A stretch of 64,000 bases of DNA from positions 1 to 64,000 of the forward strand of contig JAWLGK010000002.1 of NCBI GenBank assembly GCA_041685115.1, read 5' to 3'. This DNA is from JALOAT01 sp041685115. Lineage in GTDB: Bacteria; Pseudomonadota; Gammaproteobacteria; Thiohalomonadales; Thiohalomonadaceae. The translations under genes and the position numbers were made by a program. Below are positions 54,118 through 63,700 of this stretch, piece by piece; the first letter of the stretch is position 1, and every line of letters begins with the position of its first letter. Under the pieces are notes generated by a model, which was not told the origin of the DNA, made no database searches, and was given only the letters and a program-made list of their open reading frames with translations.

Positions 54118-55719
54118 GTGAACCTGATTGATGGAGCGCCATGGCTTCCAGTACGGCGCAAACACGGGGCAAGGGAGCTGATCCTGCCGTGGCAGATCAC
54201 CGACCGTATCGACGACGACCCCATCGTCGCCCTCGATCTGCCCCGGCCCGATTTCAACGGCAGCCTGGTGCAGTTCCTGATAGGCCTGCTTCAGACTGCC
54301 TGGGCGCCCGAGGATGAGGCGGATTGGGGTGAGGCTTACGAAAGGCCTCCGAAACCCGCGGAGTTGCATGATGCCTGTCTACGCTACCGCGACGCCTTCA
54401 ACGTGGACGGCGACGGGCCGCGTTTCCTTCAGGACCTGGAGCTCGCGGGTGAAGAACCAAAGGACATCGGTTCACTCTTGATCGATGAGCCCGGTGGCCA
54501 GACCCTGCGTGACAACCGCGACCTGTTCATCAAGCGCGGGCAGTACCCGACGCTCGGCCTCACCGCGGCCGTGGCTGCCCTGATCACCCTCCAGACCAAT
54601 GCACCCAGCGGCGGCAAAGGTCATCGCACGTCCATGCGCGGCGGCGGCCCGCTGACCACACTGCTGGTCCCGGACCCGCTTCACGATCCCTTGCCAGCCA
54701 ACCTGTGGCGGCTGGTATGGCTGAACGTCTTGAGCGCAGAACACCTGGAGGGGCTCACAGGAAACAGCCACCTCACCGACCCAGCCGCCATCTTCCCCTG
54801 GTTGGCGCCGACGCGTACCAGCGAAAACCCCGGCGGCGTCGACACCACGCCGGAAGACGCTCATCCCTTGCAGATGTATTGGGGCATGCCCCGCCGCATT
54901 CGTCTGGAAATGGACGATCTGGTGGAAGGTGAGTGTCCCATGACGCACCGACGCGAGCCGCTGGTGACGGCGTTCCACACCCGCAGCTACGGCGTGAACT
55001 ACACCGGTGCCTGGGCGCACCCCTTGTCCCCCCACGCTATCAATGAAGACGGAAAACCGCTGCCGCTCCATCCCCAACCCGGCGGCATCGCCTATCGCTA
55101 CTGGCTTGGCCTGGTGCTCGGTGACGCACAGGGCGTGCGGCCCGCGCAGGTGATCACGGCACGGGGCAGCAGCAGTGCCCGCCGCCGCCGCGCCGTGCGC
55201 CTGTGGGCGTTCGGTTTCGATATGGACAATGCAAAAGCCCGAGCTTGGTACGAGTCGGTAATGCCCGTTTATCACCTTGATACCGAACAGCGTGAGCGCT
55301 TCAGTGCGGAGGTCAACCGGTTGCTTGTTGCTGCTTCCGACGTGGCGCGGAATCTGCGTCTCGCCCTGAAGGATGCCTGGTTCAGCAAAGGGGCGACGGT
55401 ACGCGGCGATTTCAATTTCGCCGTTGACGCTTTCTGGCAGGACACGCAGCCCGGGTTCTACGGCCTGCTTGAGCTGTTGTATCGCCACGTGACGGAGGAC
55501 GCCGCCGAACCTGACCGGCGTGCCTGGTTGCGCCTGCTCAGCGATTGCTCTTTGGCACTGTTCGACACCTGGGCCGTGAGTGGCGCTATCGAGAGCGAAG
55601 ACCCGAAACGGATAGCAGTCGCCCGCAAGGGGCTGGAGTGGGGCAATTACAGCAAAAAGATGATGAACACCCTTGGACTCGATACCAGGTCGCGGCAGCC
55701 AGCAAGGAGCAACGTATGA
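54118..55719 (+). CDS. cas8e: Cascade large subunit Cas8e (Cse1/CasA)
   Basis: This 533-residue protein (E. coli 502) recognises the PAM and recruits Cas3. The N-terminus VNLIDGAPWLPVRRKHG is the Cse1 signature and sets the GTG start behind GGAGGA; an earlier in-frame ATG-like start would disrupt it. The globular N-terminal domain and C-terminal four-helix bundle region (from about residue 385) are both present. Its stop overlaps cse2 (ATGA). Confidence 0.95.
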   Translation: MNLIDGAPWLPVRRKHGARELILPWQITDRIDDDPIVALDLPRPDFNGSLVQFLIGLLQTAWAPEDEADWGEAYERPPKPAELHDACLRYRDAFNVDGDGPRFLQDLELAGEEPKDIGSLLIDEPGGQTLRDNRDLFIKRGQYPTLGLTAAVAALITLQTNAPSGGKGHRTSMRGGGPLTTLLVPDPLHDPLPANLWRLVWLNVLSAEHLEGLTGNSHLTDPAAIFPWLAPTRTSENPGGVDTTPEDAHPLQMYWGMPRRIRLEMDDLVEGECPMTHRREPLVTAFHTRSYGVNYTGAWAHPLSPHAINEDGKPLPLHPQPGGIAYRYWLGLVLGDAQGVRPAQVITARGSSSARRRRAVRLWAFGFDMDNAKARAWYESVMPVYHLDTEQRERFSAEVNRLLVAASDVARNLRLALKDAWFSKGATVRGDFNFAVDAFWQDTQPGFYGLLELLYRHVTEDAAEPDRRAWLRLLSDCSLALFDTWAVSGAIESEDPKRIAVARKGLEWGNYSKKMMNTLGLDTRSRQPARSNV

Positions 55720-56219
55720 GTGAGTCGTCAGTGGCAGACAACGAACAGGTCACAGCACCCGAGACAATTGTTCTCGAATGGTGGGAGGAACTTGCAGATA
55801 AACGCGGCGATCGGGCGGAACTGCGTCGCGCCCGATCACTCGAAGCGGTCATTTTTACTTCGGCCTACCAGCGCCTTTGGCGGCGTCTGCGCGCCGCGGG
55901 CTGGAAGAGGGAAGACGGCGTGGCATTGGTGGCTGGTGTGTTGGCCCATGCCGACGCCCATCACCCTTCTGCAAAATTCGCTGCACAGCTGGCGGCACCG
56001 GCTCATGGTGACAAGCCGCGCTACTCCGGTTTGCGTTTTCGTCGCCTGCTCCAACATGAAACCCGGGAAGAGTTGTTCGAACCAGCCATCCGCGCCCTGG
56101 CGCTCATCGGTGGACGTGCCAACCTGACCGATCTTGCCAGGAGCCTTTACGACTGGAATGACAAGACACGGCGTCACTGGGCGTTCGATTACTACGGCAG
56201 CAATCCCAAGGCGGACTGA
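55716..56219 (+). CDS. cse2: Cascade small subunit Cse2 (CasB)
   Basis: This 167-residue helical protein (E. coli 160) forms the dimer along the Cascade backbone and stabilises the R-loop. It contains LEWWEELADKRGDRAELRRA and FRRLLQHETREELF, typical of the family. It starts at the ATG overlapping the cas8e stop. Confidence 0.95.
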   Translation: MSESSVADNEQVTAPETIVLEWWEELADKRGDRAELRRARSLEAVIFTSAYQRLWRRLRAAGWKREDGVALVAGVLAHADAHHPSAKFAAQLAAPAHGDKPRYSGLRFRRLLQHETREELFEPAIRALALIGGRANLTDLARSLYDWNDKTRRHWAFDYYGSNPKAD

Positions 56220-56253
56220 ACCGCCCCAATTCTAAGCAAAAGGAAGGAATCTC

Positions 56254-57309
56254 ATGAACCGTTTTCTGCAACTTCACCTGCTCACTGCCTATCCGCCGTC
56301 CAACCTGAATCGTGACGATCTGGGACGTCCAAAGACTGCTCAGGTGGGTGGTGCGACCCGCTTGCGTGTTTCATCACAAAGCCTGAAACGCGCCTGGCGT
56401 ACCTCGGACGTGTTCGTGGAGGCGCTTGATGGCCATGTGGGCATACGCACCAAGGAGATTGGCGTACGTGTCGCGACGCGCCTTATCGAAAGCGGAGTCA
56501 AGGAAAAGAATGCGCGCGAGTGGGCGCGCAAGGTAGCTGAACAGTTCGGCAAGCTCAAGGAGTCGAAGGACAACGGAAAAGACGAAGCGTTGCATATCGA
56601 ACAGCTTGCCCATTTCAGCCCTGAAGAGTTGGCGGCCATCGATGCCCTGACGGACACGGTGGCCGCGCGTAACAGCGAGCCGGTATCCGAAGAATTGAGT
56701 CTCTTGCGCAAACAACACAGCGCCGCCGACATCGCCCTGTTTGGTCGCATGCTGGCCGCGAGTCCCGGGTTCAACGTCGAGGCCGCGGCGCAGGTGGCCC
56801 ACGCGATTACTGTGCACAAGGTGGCCGTCGAAAACGACTTTTTCACTGCCGTGGACGACCTGAATACCGGTGAAGAAGACGTGGGTGCGGGCCACATGGG
56901 GGAGACCGAATTCGGTTCCGGGCTCTTTTACCTCTATGTCTGCATCGACCGCGAACTGCTGCTGGAAAATCTCGGTGGTGACGAAACCTTGTGGAAAAAG
57001 GCCATCACAGCGCTGGTGGAGGCAACGGCCACGGTGTCGCCCACCGGAAAGCAGAACAGCTTCGCCTCCCGTGCCCGCGCCAGTTACCTGTTGTGCGAGA
57101 CAGGCAACCAGCAGCCGCGCTCGCTGGCGGTCGCCTTCCTTGAACCGGTTGCAGGTGCGACACTGCTGAAAACCAGCATCGACCGGCTGAATGAAACACG
57201 CAAAAAAATGGACGCCGTTTACGGCCCCTGCGCGCAGAACCTCTGCGAGCTGAACGCCCATACCGGCGACGGCAGCCTGCAGGCGATCATCGCGTGCGCC
57301 GTGGAGTAA
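56254..57309 (+). CDS. cas7e: Cascade backbone subunit Cas7e (Cse4/CasC)
   Basis: This 351-residue RRM-fold protein (E. coli 363) polymerises along the guide and imposes the six-base periodicity in which every sixth base is flipped out. The start MNRFLQLHLLTAYPPSNLNR and GGATRLRVSSQSLKRAWR are diagnostic. AAGGAAGG lies upstream of the ATG. Confidence 0.97.
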   Translation: MNRFLQLHLLTAYPPSNLNRDDLGRPKTAQVGGATRLRVSSQSLKRAWRTSDVFVEALDGHVGIRTKEIGVRVATRLIESGVKEKNAREWARKVAEQFGKLKESKDNGKDEALHIEQLAHFSPEELAAIDALTDTVAARNSEPVSEELSLLRKQHSAADIALFGRMLAASPGFNVEAAAQVAHAITVHKVAVENDFFTAVDDLNTGEEDVGAGHMGETEFGSGLFYLYVCIDRELLLENLGGDETLWKKAITALVEATATVSPTGKQNSFASRARASYLLCETGNQQPRSLAVAFLEPVAGATLLKTSIDRLNETRKKMDAVYGPCAQNLCELNAHTGDGSLQAIIACAVE

Positions 57310-57313
57310 GGCC

Positions 57314-58072
57314 ATGACCGACTACCTGCTGTTTCAGCTCTATGGCCCGCTGGCCGCATGGGGTGATGTTGCGGTGGGAGAGGCGCGCGTCACATCCACA
57401 CATCCCGGGCGCTCAGCGCTCATTGGTCTGCTCGCTGCAGCGGTCGGTTTGCGGCGTGATGAAGAAGAGCAACAGCGTCGGATGGCAGAAGGCTATCGGT
57501 TCGCCGTGCGCGTGCTTACGGCCGGACATTTCCTGCGTGACTACCACACCGCACAGGTCCCCTCGAAGGCGGCGGCCAAAGGCTATCCCAAGTACACGCG
57601 GCGTGACGAACTGGCCCTGCCCAAGGACGATTTGGGAACCATCCTCTCCAGCCGGGACTACCGCAGTGACGCGTATTACCAGGTCGCTGTGGAGGCGAAC
57701 GCGGGAGCTTCGTGGTCGCTCGATATCCTGAAGAGGGCACTGGAAACACCGCGTTTTCCGCTCTATCTCGGACGCAAGTCGTGTTCATTGGCGCTCCCCC
57801 TACAACCGCAAGTCATCGGTGCGGAAGATGTACGGACTGCCTTCGCTGCGGCACAGTTCACCGATCCCGACGACTTGATGGAGGGCATCGTGCGCTGGCG
57901 CAGCGCCAAGCGCCTGAGCAGCGGTGCGGCATCGCTCTATTGGGAAGAGGGAATGAACGCCGGCGTCCCCGCGCGCGAGACCTTCACCCGTCGCGATCAG
58001 CCGCGCACGCGGCGTCGCTGGCAATTCGATGAGCGCGAGGAACACCATGCGCGCCTGGACGGCAAGGAGTGA
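57314..58072 (+). CDS. cas5e: Cascade subunit Cas5e (CasD)
   Basis: This 252-residue protein (E. coli 224) caps the 5' handle of the crRNA. It starts MTDYLLFQLYGPLAAWGDVA and keeps SRDYRSDAYYQVAVEA and LYLGRKSC. The C-terminus is longer and charged (RDQPRTRRRWQFDEREEHHA). It is four bases after cas7e. Confidence 0.95.
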   Translation: MTDYLLFQLYGPLAAWGDVAVGEARVTSTHPGRSALIGLLAAAVGLRRDEEEQQRRMAEGYRFAVRVLTAGHFLRDYHTAQVPSKAAAKGYPKYTRRDELALPKDDLGTILSSRDYRSDAYYQVAVEANAGASWSLDILKRALETPRFPLYLGRKSCSLALPLQPQVIGAEDVRTAFAAAQFTDPDDLMEGIVRWRSAKRLSSGAASLYWEEGMNAGVPARETFTRRDQPRTRRRWQFDEREEHHARLDGKE

Positions 58073-58075
58073 GCC

Positions 58076-58735
58076 ATGTACATGAGTCGCGTGACCTTGA
58101 AAAAAGCATCGTGGGACGGTGCGTTGAGCAGAGTGGCCACAGGTTATGGCGTTCACCAGGCGCTCTGGCGCCTTTTCGATGAAGACCCGAATGCCCGCCG
58201 GGATTTTCTGTACCGGCAGGAAACGGAACAGAACCTCCCTCGCTTTCTGATCGTGTCCCAACGTGTCCCGGCCGATCGCGAAGGCCTCTGGCACGTGGAA
58301 ACGAAGGAATATCACCCTCGATTGACCGCAGGTCAGTTGCTGTCTTATTCCCTCCGGGTCAATCCTGTCGTCACCCGCCAGGACGAAGCGGGCCGGTCCC
58401 ATCGGCATGATGTGGTGATGGATTTCAAGCGCCATCACCCGGAAGGCAGCAATCGGTTAAGCCAAGCCGAAAGGGTGCAGCAGTCCGTGTGGCAATGGCT
58501 GGAAACCCGGGCCGGGAATGCCGGTTTTTCCGCCAAGCAACGCGATTTTCGTGCCGAAGGATATCGACAGCACGAGTTGCGCAAGAAAGACGGGCAACGC
58601 ATCCGTTTCAGCACGGTGGATTGCGCAGGCTTGCTTACGGTGACTGACCCCGACGTGCTCACCCGCTCCCTATTCAACGGCATCGGTCCGGCAAAGGGGT
58701 TCGGCTGCGGTCTGCTGCTGGTGCGGCGGTTGTAG
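58076..58735 (+). CDS. cas6e: crRNA endoribonuclease Cas6e (Cse3/CasE)
   Basis: This 219-residue protein (E. coli 199) cleaves pre-crRNA at the base of each repeat hairpin and stays bound to the 3' stem. The catalytic histidine is H27 in GYGVHQALWRLF, and the C-terminal glycine-rich loop GIGPAKGFGCGLLLVRRL is intact. Two close ATG codons (58076, 58082) could start it. It should recognise the CCCCGC/GCGGGG stem of the array and of the crRNA-like element. Confidence 0.95.
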   Translation: MYMSRVTLKKASWDGALSRVATGYGVHQALWRLFDEDPNARRDFLYRQETEQNLPRFLIVSQRVPADREGLWHVETKEYHPRLTAGQLLSYSLRVNPVVTRQDEAGRSHRHDVVMDFKRHHPEGSNRLSQAERVQQSVWQWLETRAGNAGFSAKQRDFRAEGYRQHELRKKDGQRIRFSTVDCAGLLTVTDPDVLTRSLFNGIGPAKGFGCGLLLVRRL

Positions 58736-58778
58736 TCAACGGACCGGACCAGGGCTACAATCTGGCTAGTCTGGCTAG
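58733..58778 (+). promoter_or_regulatory. Promoter and direct-repeat operator of the toxin-antitoxin pair
   Basis: TAGTCA, 17 bases, then TACAAT (58756-58761), is followed at once by two exact tandem copies of TCTGGCTAG (58761-58778). Repeats over the transcription start are typical operators for antitoxin autorepression. The ribosome-binding site GGAGGGG follows. Confidence 0.6.
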
Positions 58779-58792
58779 AAGTCGGAGGGGCT

Positions 58793-59038
58793 ATGAATTG
58801 GCAACTGCAAGAAGCGAAAAACCGCCTGAGCGAGCTGGTGAAGGCAGCAGAATCTGAAGGTCCGCAGGTCATTACCGTGCATGGTCGGGAAAAGGCAGTG
58901 GTGTTGTCGACCAGCGAATATCGCAAGCTTACTGCGCGTCGTGGGACGATCGTGGAGTTTTTCCAGAAGTCGCCTTTGCGAGGAATCGAGCTTGACCTGA
59001 CCCGCTCCAAGGATGTCGGCCGAGAGGTGGAACTTTGA
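58793..59038 (+). CDS. Phd/YefM-family antitoxin
   Basis: This 81-residue protein starts MNWQLQEAKNRLSELVKAAE and contains GPQVITVHGREKAVVLSTSEY, the Phd/YefM fold that binds DNA. Its C-terminus should neutralise the toxin. The stop overlaps the toxin start. It lies 57 bases after cas6e inside the cas gene order. Confidence 0.92.
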   Translation: MNWQLQEAKNRLSELVKAAESEGPQVITVHGREKAVVLSTSEYRKLTARRGTIVEFFQKSPLRGIELDLTRSKDVGREVEL

Positions 59039-59460
59039 GTTATCTGCTCGACACCTGCTTGCTGTCGGAACTGTTCAAGACGGTTCCGGACCGAGGTGTG
59101 GTCGAATGGCTGTCGGATATCGAAGAGGAGCGACTTTTTGTCAGCGTGCTGTCGCTAGGCGAAATCCGCAAGGGCATCGCCAAGCTCGACGATGGCAGGC
59201 GCCGGCGAAACATTCAGACCTGGCTCGATCAAGACGTGCGAAAACGTTTCGATGAACGCGTCATCGCCATCGACATGGAAATTTCGCTGGAGTGGGGACG
59301 CCTTTGTGGTGAAAACGGCAAATGCGGTCTGCCCGTTCCGGTGATAGACAGTCTGCTGGCAGCCACTGCCATTTGTCGGAGTTTCACCCTTGTGACGCGC
59401 AACGAAAAGGATTTCACCCCGTACCCGATTCGTGTGATCAACCCGTGGAATGGCGGGTGA
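59035..59460 (+). CDS. vapC: PIN-domain toxin (VapC family)
   Basis: This 141-residue predicted ribonuclease has the PIN acidic residues: D6 (YLLDTCLLSELF), the Glu of LGEIRKGI, the Asp of PVIDSLLAATA and the Asp of TRNEKDF. It starts at TTG overlapping the antitoxin stop. The pairing Phd-VapC is common. It sits between cas6e and cas1, seven bases before cas1, so it may be an addiction module for the locus. Confidence 0.92.
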   Translation: MSYLLDTCLLSELFKTVPDRGVVEWLSDIEEERLFVSVLSLGEIRKGIAKLDDGRRRRNIQTWLDQDVRKRFDERVIAIDMEISLEWGRLCGENGKCGLPVPVIDSLLAATAICRSFTLVTRNEKDFTPYPIRVINPWNGG

Positions 59461-59466
59461 TGCCCC

Positions 59467-60378
59467 ATGTTGCCGCCGCTCAAGCCTATTGCCATGAAAG
59501 AACGCATTTCGATGATCTTCATCGAAAAGGGCCAAGTGGATGTGCTTGATGGTGCGTTCGTGGTCGTGGACAAGACAGGTGAGCGTACCCACATTCCTGT
59601 CGGTAGTGTCGCCTGCATCATGCTGGAGCCGGGAACGCGCGTTTCCCATCGGGCAGTGGCGCTTGCCTCACGTGTCGGCACCTTGTTGGTGTGGGTCGGT
59701 GAGGCGGGCGTTCGGCTCTACGCGTCGGGCCAGCCCGGTGGGGCACGCGCCGATCGCCTGCTGTACCAGGCCCAGCTTGCGCTCGACCCGCAGGCCAGGC
59801 TCAAGGTCGTGCGGAAAATGTACGAAATGCGATTTCGCGAAAAACCTCCGGAGCGGCGCAGTGTCGAGCAGTTGCGCGGCATCGAGGGCGCGCGTGTACG
59901 CGAGATGTACAAGAACATGGCCCAACGGTATGGCGTGAAGTGGCAGGGCCGGAAATATGACCCAACGGATTGGGATGCGAGTGATGTGCCCAACCTCTGT
60001 CTTTCTGCGGCAACAGCCAGCCTTTACGGCATTACCGAAGCGGCGGTACTGGCGGCCGGCTACGCCCCGGCAGTCGGTTTCATCCACACGGGAAAGCCGC
60101 TTTCCTTCATTTACGACGTTGCTGACATTTTCAAGTTCGACACGGTAGTCCCCGTGGCGTTTCGTATTGCCGCCCAAAACCCGCAGCAGCCCGAGCGCCA
60201 GGTTCGACTGGCCTGTCGCGATGCCTTCCGCGAGACGAAATTGCTGTCCAGGATCATCCCCTCAATCGAAGAAATCCTTTCAGCTGGCGAAATGAAACCA
60301 CCAGAACCACCTGAAGATGCTGTAGGGCCGGCATTTTCGGATGGGGAAAACCTGGGCGATGCTGGTCATCGTCACTGA
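59467..60378 (+). CDS. cas1: CRISPR integrase Cas1 (subtype I-E)
   Basis: This 303-residue protein matches E. coli Cas1 throughout (VGSVACIMLEPGTRVSH, LLVWVGEAGVR, ASGQPGGAR). The metal ligands are E140, H207 and D220, intact. Cas1-Cas2 captures prespacers and inserts them at the leader end. It starts six bases after vapC, so its expression may depend on the vapC transcript as well as the cas operon. Confidence 0.97.
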   Translation: MLPPLKPIAMKERISMIFIEKGQVDVLDGAFVVVDKTGERTHIPVGSVACIMLEPGTRVSHRAVALASRVGTLLVWVGEAGVRLYASGQPGGARADRLLYQAQLALDPQARLKVVRKMYEMRFREKPPERRSVEQLRGIEGARVREMYKNMAQRYGVKWQGRKYDPTDWDASDVPNLCLSAATASLYGITEAAVLAAGYAPAVGFIHTGKPLSFIYDVADIFKFDTVVPVAFRIAAQNPQQPERQVRLACRDAFRETKLLSRIIPSIEEILSAGEMKPPEPPEDAVGPAFSDGENLGDAGHRH

Positions 60379-60658
60379 AAATGTTCCGCCAAGGCTGCGC
60401 GGCCGGCTGGCCGTCTGGCTGCTTGAAATCCGCGCGGGCGTTTACATTGGAAATCCATCCAAGCGTCTTCGTGAATTCATTTGGAACCAGATCAGAGAAG
60501 GACTCGACGAAGGCAACGCGGTGATGGCTTGGACTACCAATACAGAATCCGGCTACGACTTCGAGACCCTGGGTGCAAACCGGCGCATCCCCGTTGATTT
60601 CGACGGGCTCAGGTTGGTCACCTTCCTGCCGCCAGACACCCCCGGCGACGCTCTTTAA
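60359..60658 (+). CDS. cas2: CRISPR adaptation protein Cas2 (subtype I-E)
   Basis: This 99-residue protein (E. coli Cas2e 94) starts MLVIVTENVPPRLRGRLAVW and contains VMAWTTNTESGYDFETLGAN. It bridges Cas1 dimers. An ATG six codons upstream (60341) is also in frame. Either start overlaps the end of cas1, indicating coupling. Confidence 0.96.
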   Translation: MLVIVTENVPPRLRGRLAVWLLEIRAGVYIGNPSKRLREFIWNQIREGLDEGNAVMAWTTNTESGYDFETLGANRRIPVDFDGLRLVTFLPPDTPGDAL

Positions 60659-60673
60659 CAATCCGGCGAATAC

Positions 60674-60708
60674 AAGCCCACTCGAGATGGCCGCGGGTGG
60701 GCTTTTTT
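60674..60708 (+). terminator. Terminator between cas2 and the CRISPR leader
   Basis: AAGCCCAC and GTGGGCTT form a stem with a loop of about 15 bases, followed by T residues. It lies 16 bases after cas2 and would insulate the array from the cas operon. Confidence 0.75.
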
Positions 60709-60765
60709 CTTGGTAGAATTTGTTGGCCGAAAAAAGTCTCGGTAATTCAAACGGGTACAACAAGT
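60709..60765 (+). promoter_or_regulatory. CRISPR leader
   Basis: This is the AT-richer segment between the terminator and the first repeat. It includes TAGAAT (60714-60719), an A6 tract and a possible weak promoter (TTGTTG near 60720, GGTAAT near 60741). No convincing IHF site was seen. Its place beside cas2 sets the transcription direction as plus. Confidence 0.6.
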
Positions 60766-63700
60766 GTGTTCCCCGCGCACGCGGGGATGAACCGTCAGCT
60801 TCAGAGCGAGCTGGTAAAAGGTTGGCGTGTTCCCCGCGCACGCGGGGATGAACCGTACATCACTGACGACGGAAAGCGCATGGTTATGTGTTCCCCGCGC
60901 ACGCGGGGATGAACCACGATCCCGGAGGCCGGACAGGTCAGCCCTGACGTGTTCCCCGCGCACGCGGGGATGAACCGCAAAACAGCGCAGGGTCTCCGCT
61001 TTCTCGATGGTGTTCCCCGCGCACGCGGGGATGAACCGGAATACCTGACGGCTATCGGCGTAGAGAATCCGTGTTCCCCGCGCACGCGGGGATGAACCGA
61101 TCATCAAGCGCGCCGTCACTCAGTACCTTCGGTGTTCCCCGCGCACGCGGGGATGAACCGGTCGTCTTCTGATTCGTTGGGGTTGACAGAAAGTGTTCCC
61201 CGCGCACGCGGGGATGAACCGGACATCGCCAGACGGGATTAACTGGACAATCCGGTGTTCCCCGCGCACGCGGGGATGAACCGACCGGCCAGCTCCAGGC
61301 GCGCATCGCCGAGTTGTGTTCCCCGCGCACGCGGGGATGAACCGTGGTCCGACGTCTCGTTGCGCCGGCCCGGGATGTGTTCCCCGCGCACGCGGGGATG
61401 AACCGTAAGCTGATGGCTTCACCATGTTACCAACGGAGTGTTCCCCGCGCACGCGGGGATGAACCGGTGTCAGAGATGGAGCGCGCAGTCACCGAGTTGT
61501 GTTCCCCGCGCACGCGGGGATGAACCGCGGGCTCGGAAAGAGCGAGTGCATGCACTGGAGTGTTCCCCGCGCACGCGGGGATGAACCGGTGTTCGCCCCC
61601 GTATCGACATTGGCCACCGTGTGTTCCCCGCGCACGCGGGGATGAACCGGCGTCGTTGATGACGATGCGCTCGTCATCCATGTGTTCCCCGCGCACGCGG
61701 GGATGAACCGTCCAACGCCTCTACCTCCGACTTGCCCCATCGGTGTTCCCCGCGCACGCGGGGATGAACCGAGACCAGCATGGATATCCGCAGCGATCTG
61801 AAGGTGTTCCCCGCGCACGCGGGGATGAACCGCGCGAGGTGGGTTCTGTCATTGGCGCAATCGGGTGTTCCCCGCGCACGCGGGGATGAACCGATGGCTA
61901 CGAGTACCGATGGTTCAACGACGACGTGTTCCCCGCGCACGCGGGGATGAACCGGCGCGCGTGTACCTCAAGGGCACTGCACACATGTGTTCCCCGCGCA
62001 CGCGGGGATGAACCGTGCGGGACGCGGACATGGTTCACGGAGCGCCAGTGTTCCCCGCGCACGCGGGGATGAACCGGATGTTTTGCCGGGTTTCGATCTC
62101 AAATGGTCGTGTTCCCCGCGCACGCGGGGATGAACCGAACACCGAGGTGGCCGCAATGCGAGCGTTCGCGTGTTCCCCGCGCACGCGGGGATGAACCGCG
62201 ATCTTTGAGATGTACAGCCTGGAGCGAAGCGTGTTCCCCGCGCACGCGGGGATGAACCGTGTTGGTGATGCACTTCCAGTCGAGCTACAGCGTGTTCCCC
62301 GCGCACGCGGGGATGAACCTACTGAGGCCAGATAACGCCGCGCCTCAGCCGTGTGTTCCCCGCGCACGCGGGGATGAACCGGAGCGCGCGTCCTCATTGA
62401 TAGGCTCTCCCTGGTGTTCCCCGCGCACGCGGGGATGAACCGCCTTTTCGCAGGTCCTCACGCCAGTTGTCAGAGTGTTCCCCGCGCACGCGGGGATGAA
62501 CCTTCATTGTCTGGGCTGATGGCCGCAAAGAGGAAGTGTTCCCCGCGCACGCGGGGATGAACCGACAGCGCCGGGCGGTGCAGACCGGAGACAAGCGTGT
62601 TCCCCGCGCACGCGGGGATGAACCGATCGTCCCGGGCGAGGCGTTCATCCTCACGGGGTGTTCCCCGCGCACGCGGGGATGAACCGCGCTCGGTGGAGTC
62701 CATGCCCAGGTCGATGAGGTGTTCCCCGCGCACGCGGGGATGAACCGGTCGAATTCACCGATGGCCTCGCCCTGCTCGAGTGTTCCCCGCGCACGCGGGG
62801 ATGAACCGCGGCGATGCCGACGCCGACACCGTCCACGACCGTGTTCCCCGCGCACGCGGGGATGAACCGCGGGTGCGCGTGTACCGCGGCTATGCGGATC
62901 CGTGTTCCCCGCGCACGCGGGGATGAACCGCGCGGATTGCAATCTACTGAGAGGGAGACAGCGTGTTCCCCGCGCACGCGGGGATGAACCGTGGTGACCG
63001 TATTGCGATCCCAGCCCAGGCGGGTGTTCCCCGCGCACGCGGGGATGAACCGGCCTCTTCAACGGAGTTAATGCCGGGCGTCAAGTGTTCCCCGCGCACG
63101 CGGGGATGAACCGATTCTTGATATTCGGAATCCGGTGGTCCCGTTGTGTTCCCCGCGCACGCGGGGATGAACCGTTTGTCGTGACGGTCGCGCACCGTGC
63201 GGAACCGTGTTCCCCGCGCACGCGGGGATGAACCGGTCTGGCCTCTGGAGCCGATGTATACGACGGGGTGTTCCCCGCGCACGCGGGGATGAACCGGTCT
63301 CCGCCTCGAATGCGACCGAGGTCAATACGTGTTCCCCGCGCACGCGGGGATGAACCGGAGAACAGGCCTACATGCTGGCTCGGGACAAAGTGTTCCCCGC
63401 GCACGCGGGGATGAACCGCCGACGAACAGAATGCTCCAGATGGATGCGGAGTGTTCCCCGCGCACGCGGGGATGAACCGGAGCCGATCAGGAAAGAGGCG
63501 CAGCTAGTCGCGTGTTCCCCGCGCACGCGGGGATGAACCGCCCCTCCGCAGGTATCCACGCCATTCGGTCGAGTGTTCCCCGCGCACGCGGGGATGAACC
63601 GCGCACAGCGACGCGGCGAACATCGTGACGGAGGTGTTCCCCGCGCACGCGGGGATGAACCGGTCATGCGAATTGGTCGTACTGGGGGAGCGGATGTGTT

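Noticed and set aside
60709..60765. IHF binding site in the CRISPR leader
   Set aside because: No segment fits WATCAA-N4-TTR on either strand; the closest (AATTCAAACGGG) misses key positions.
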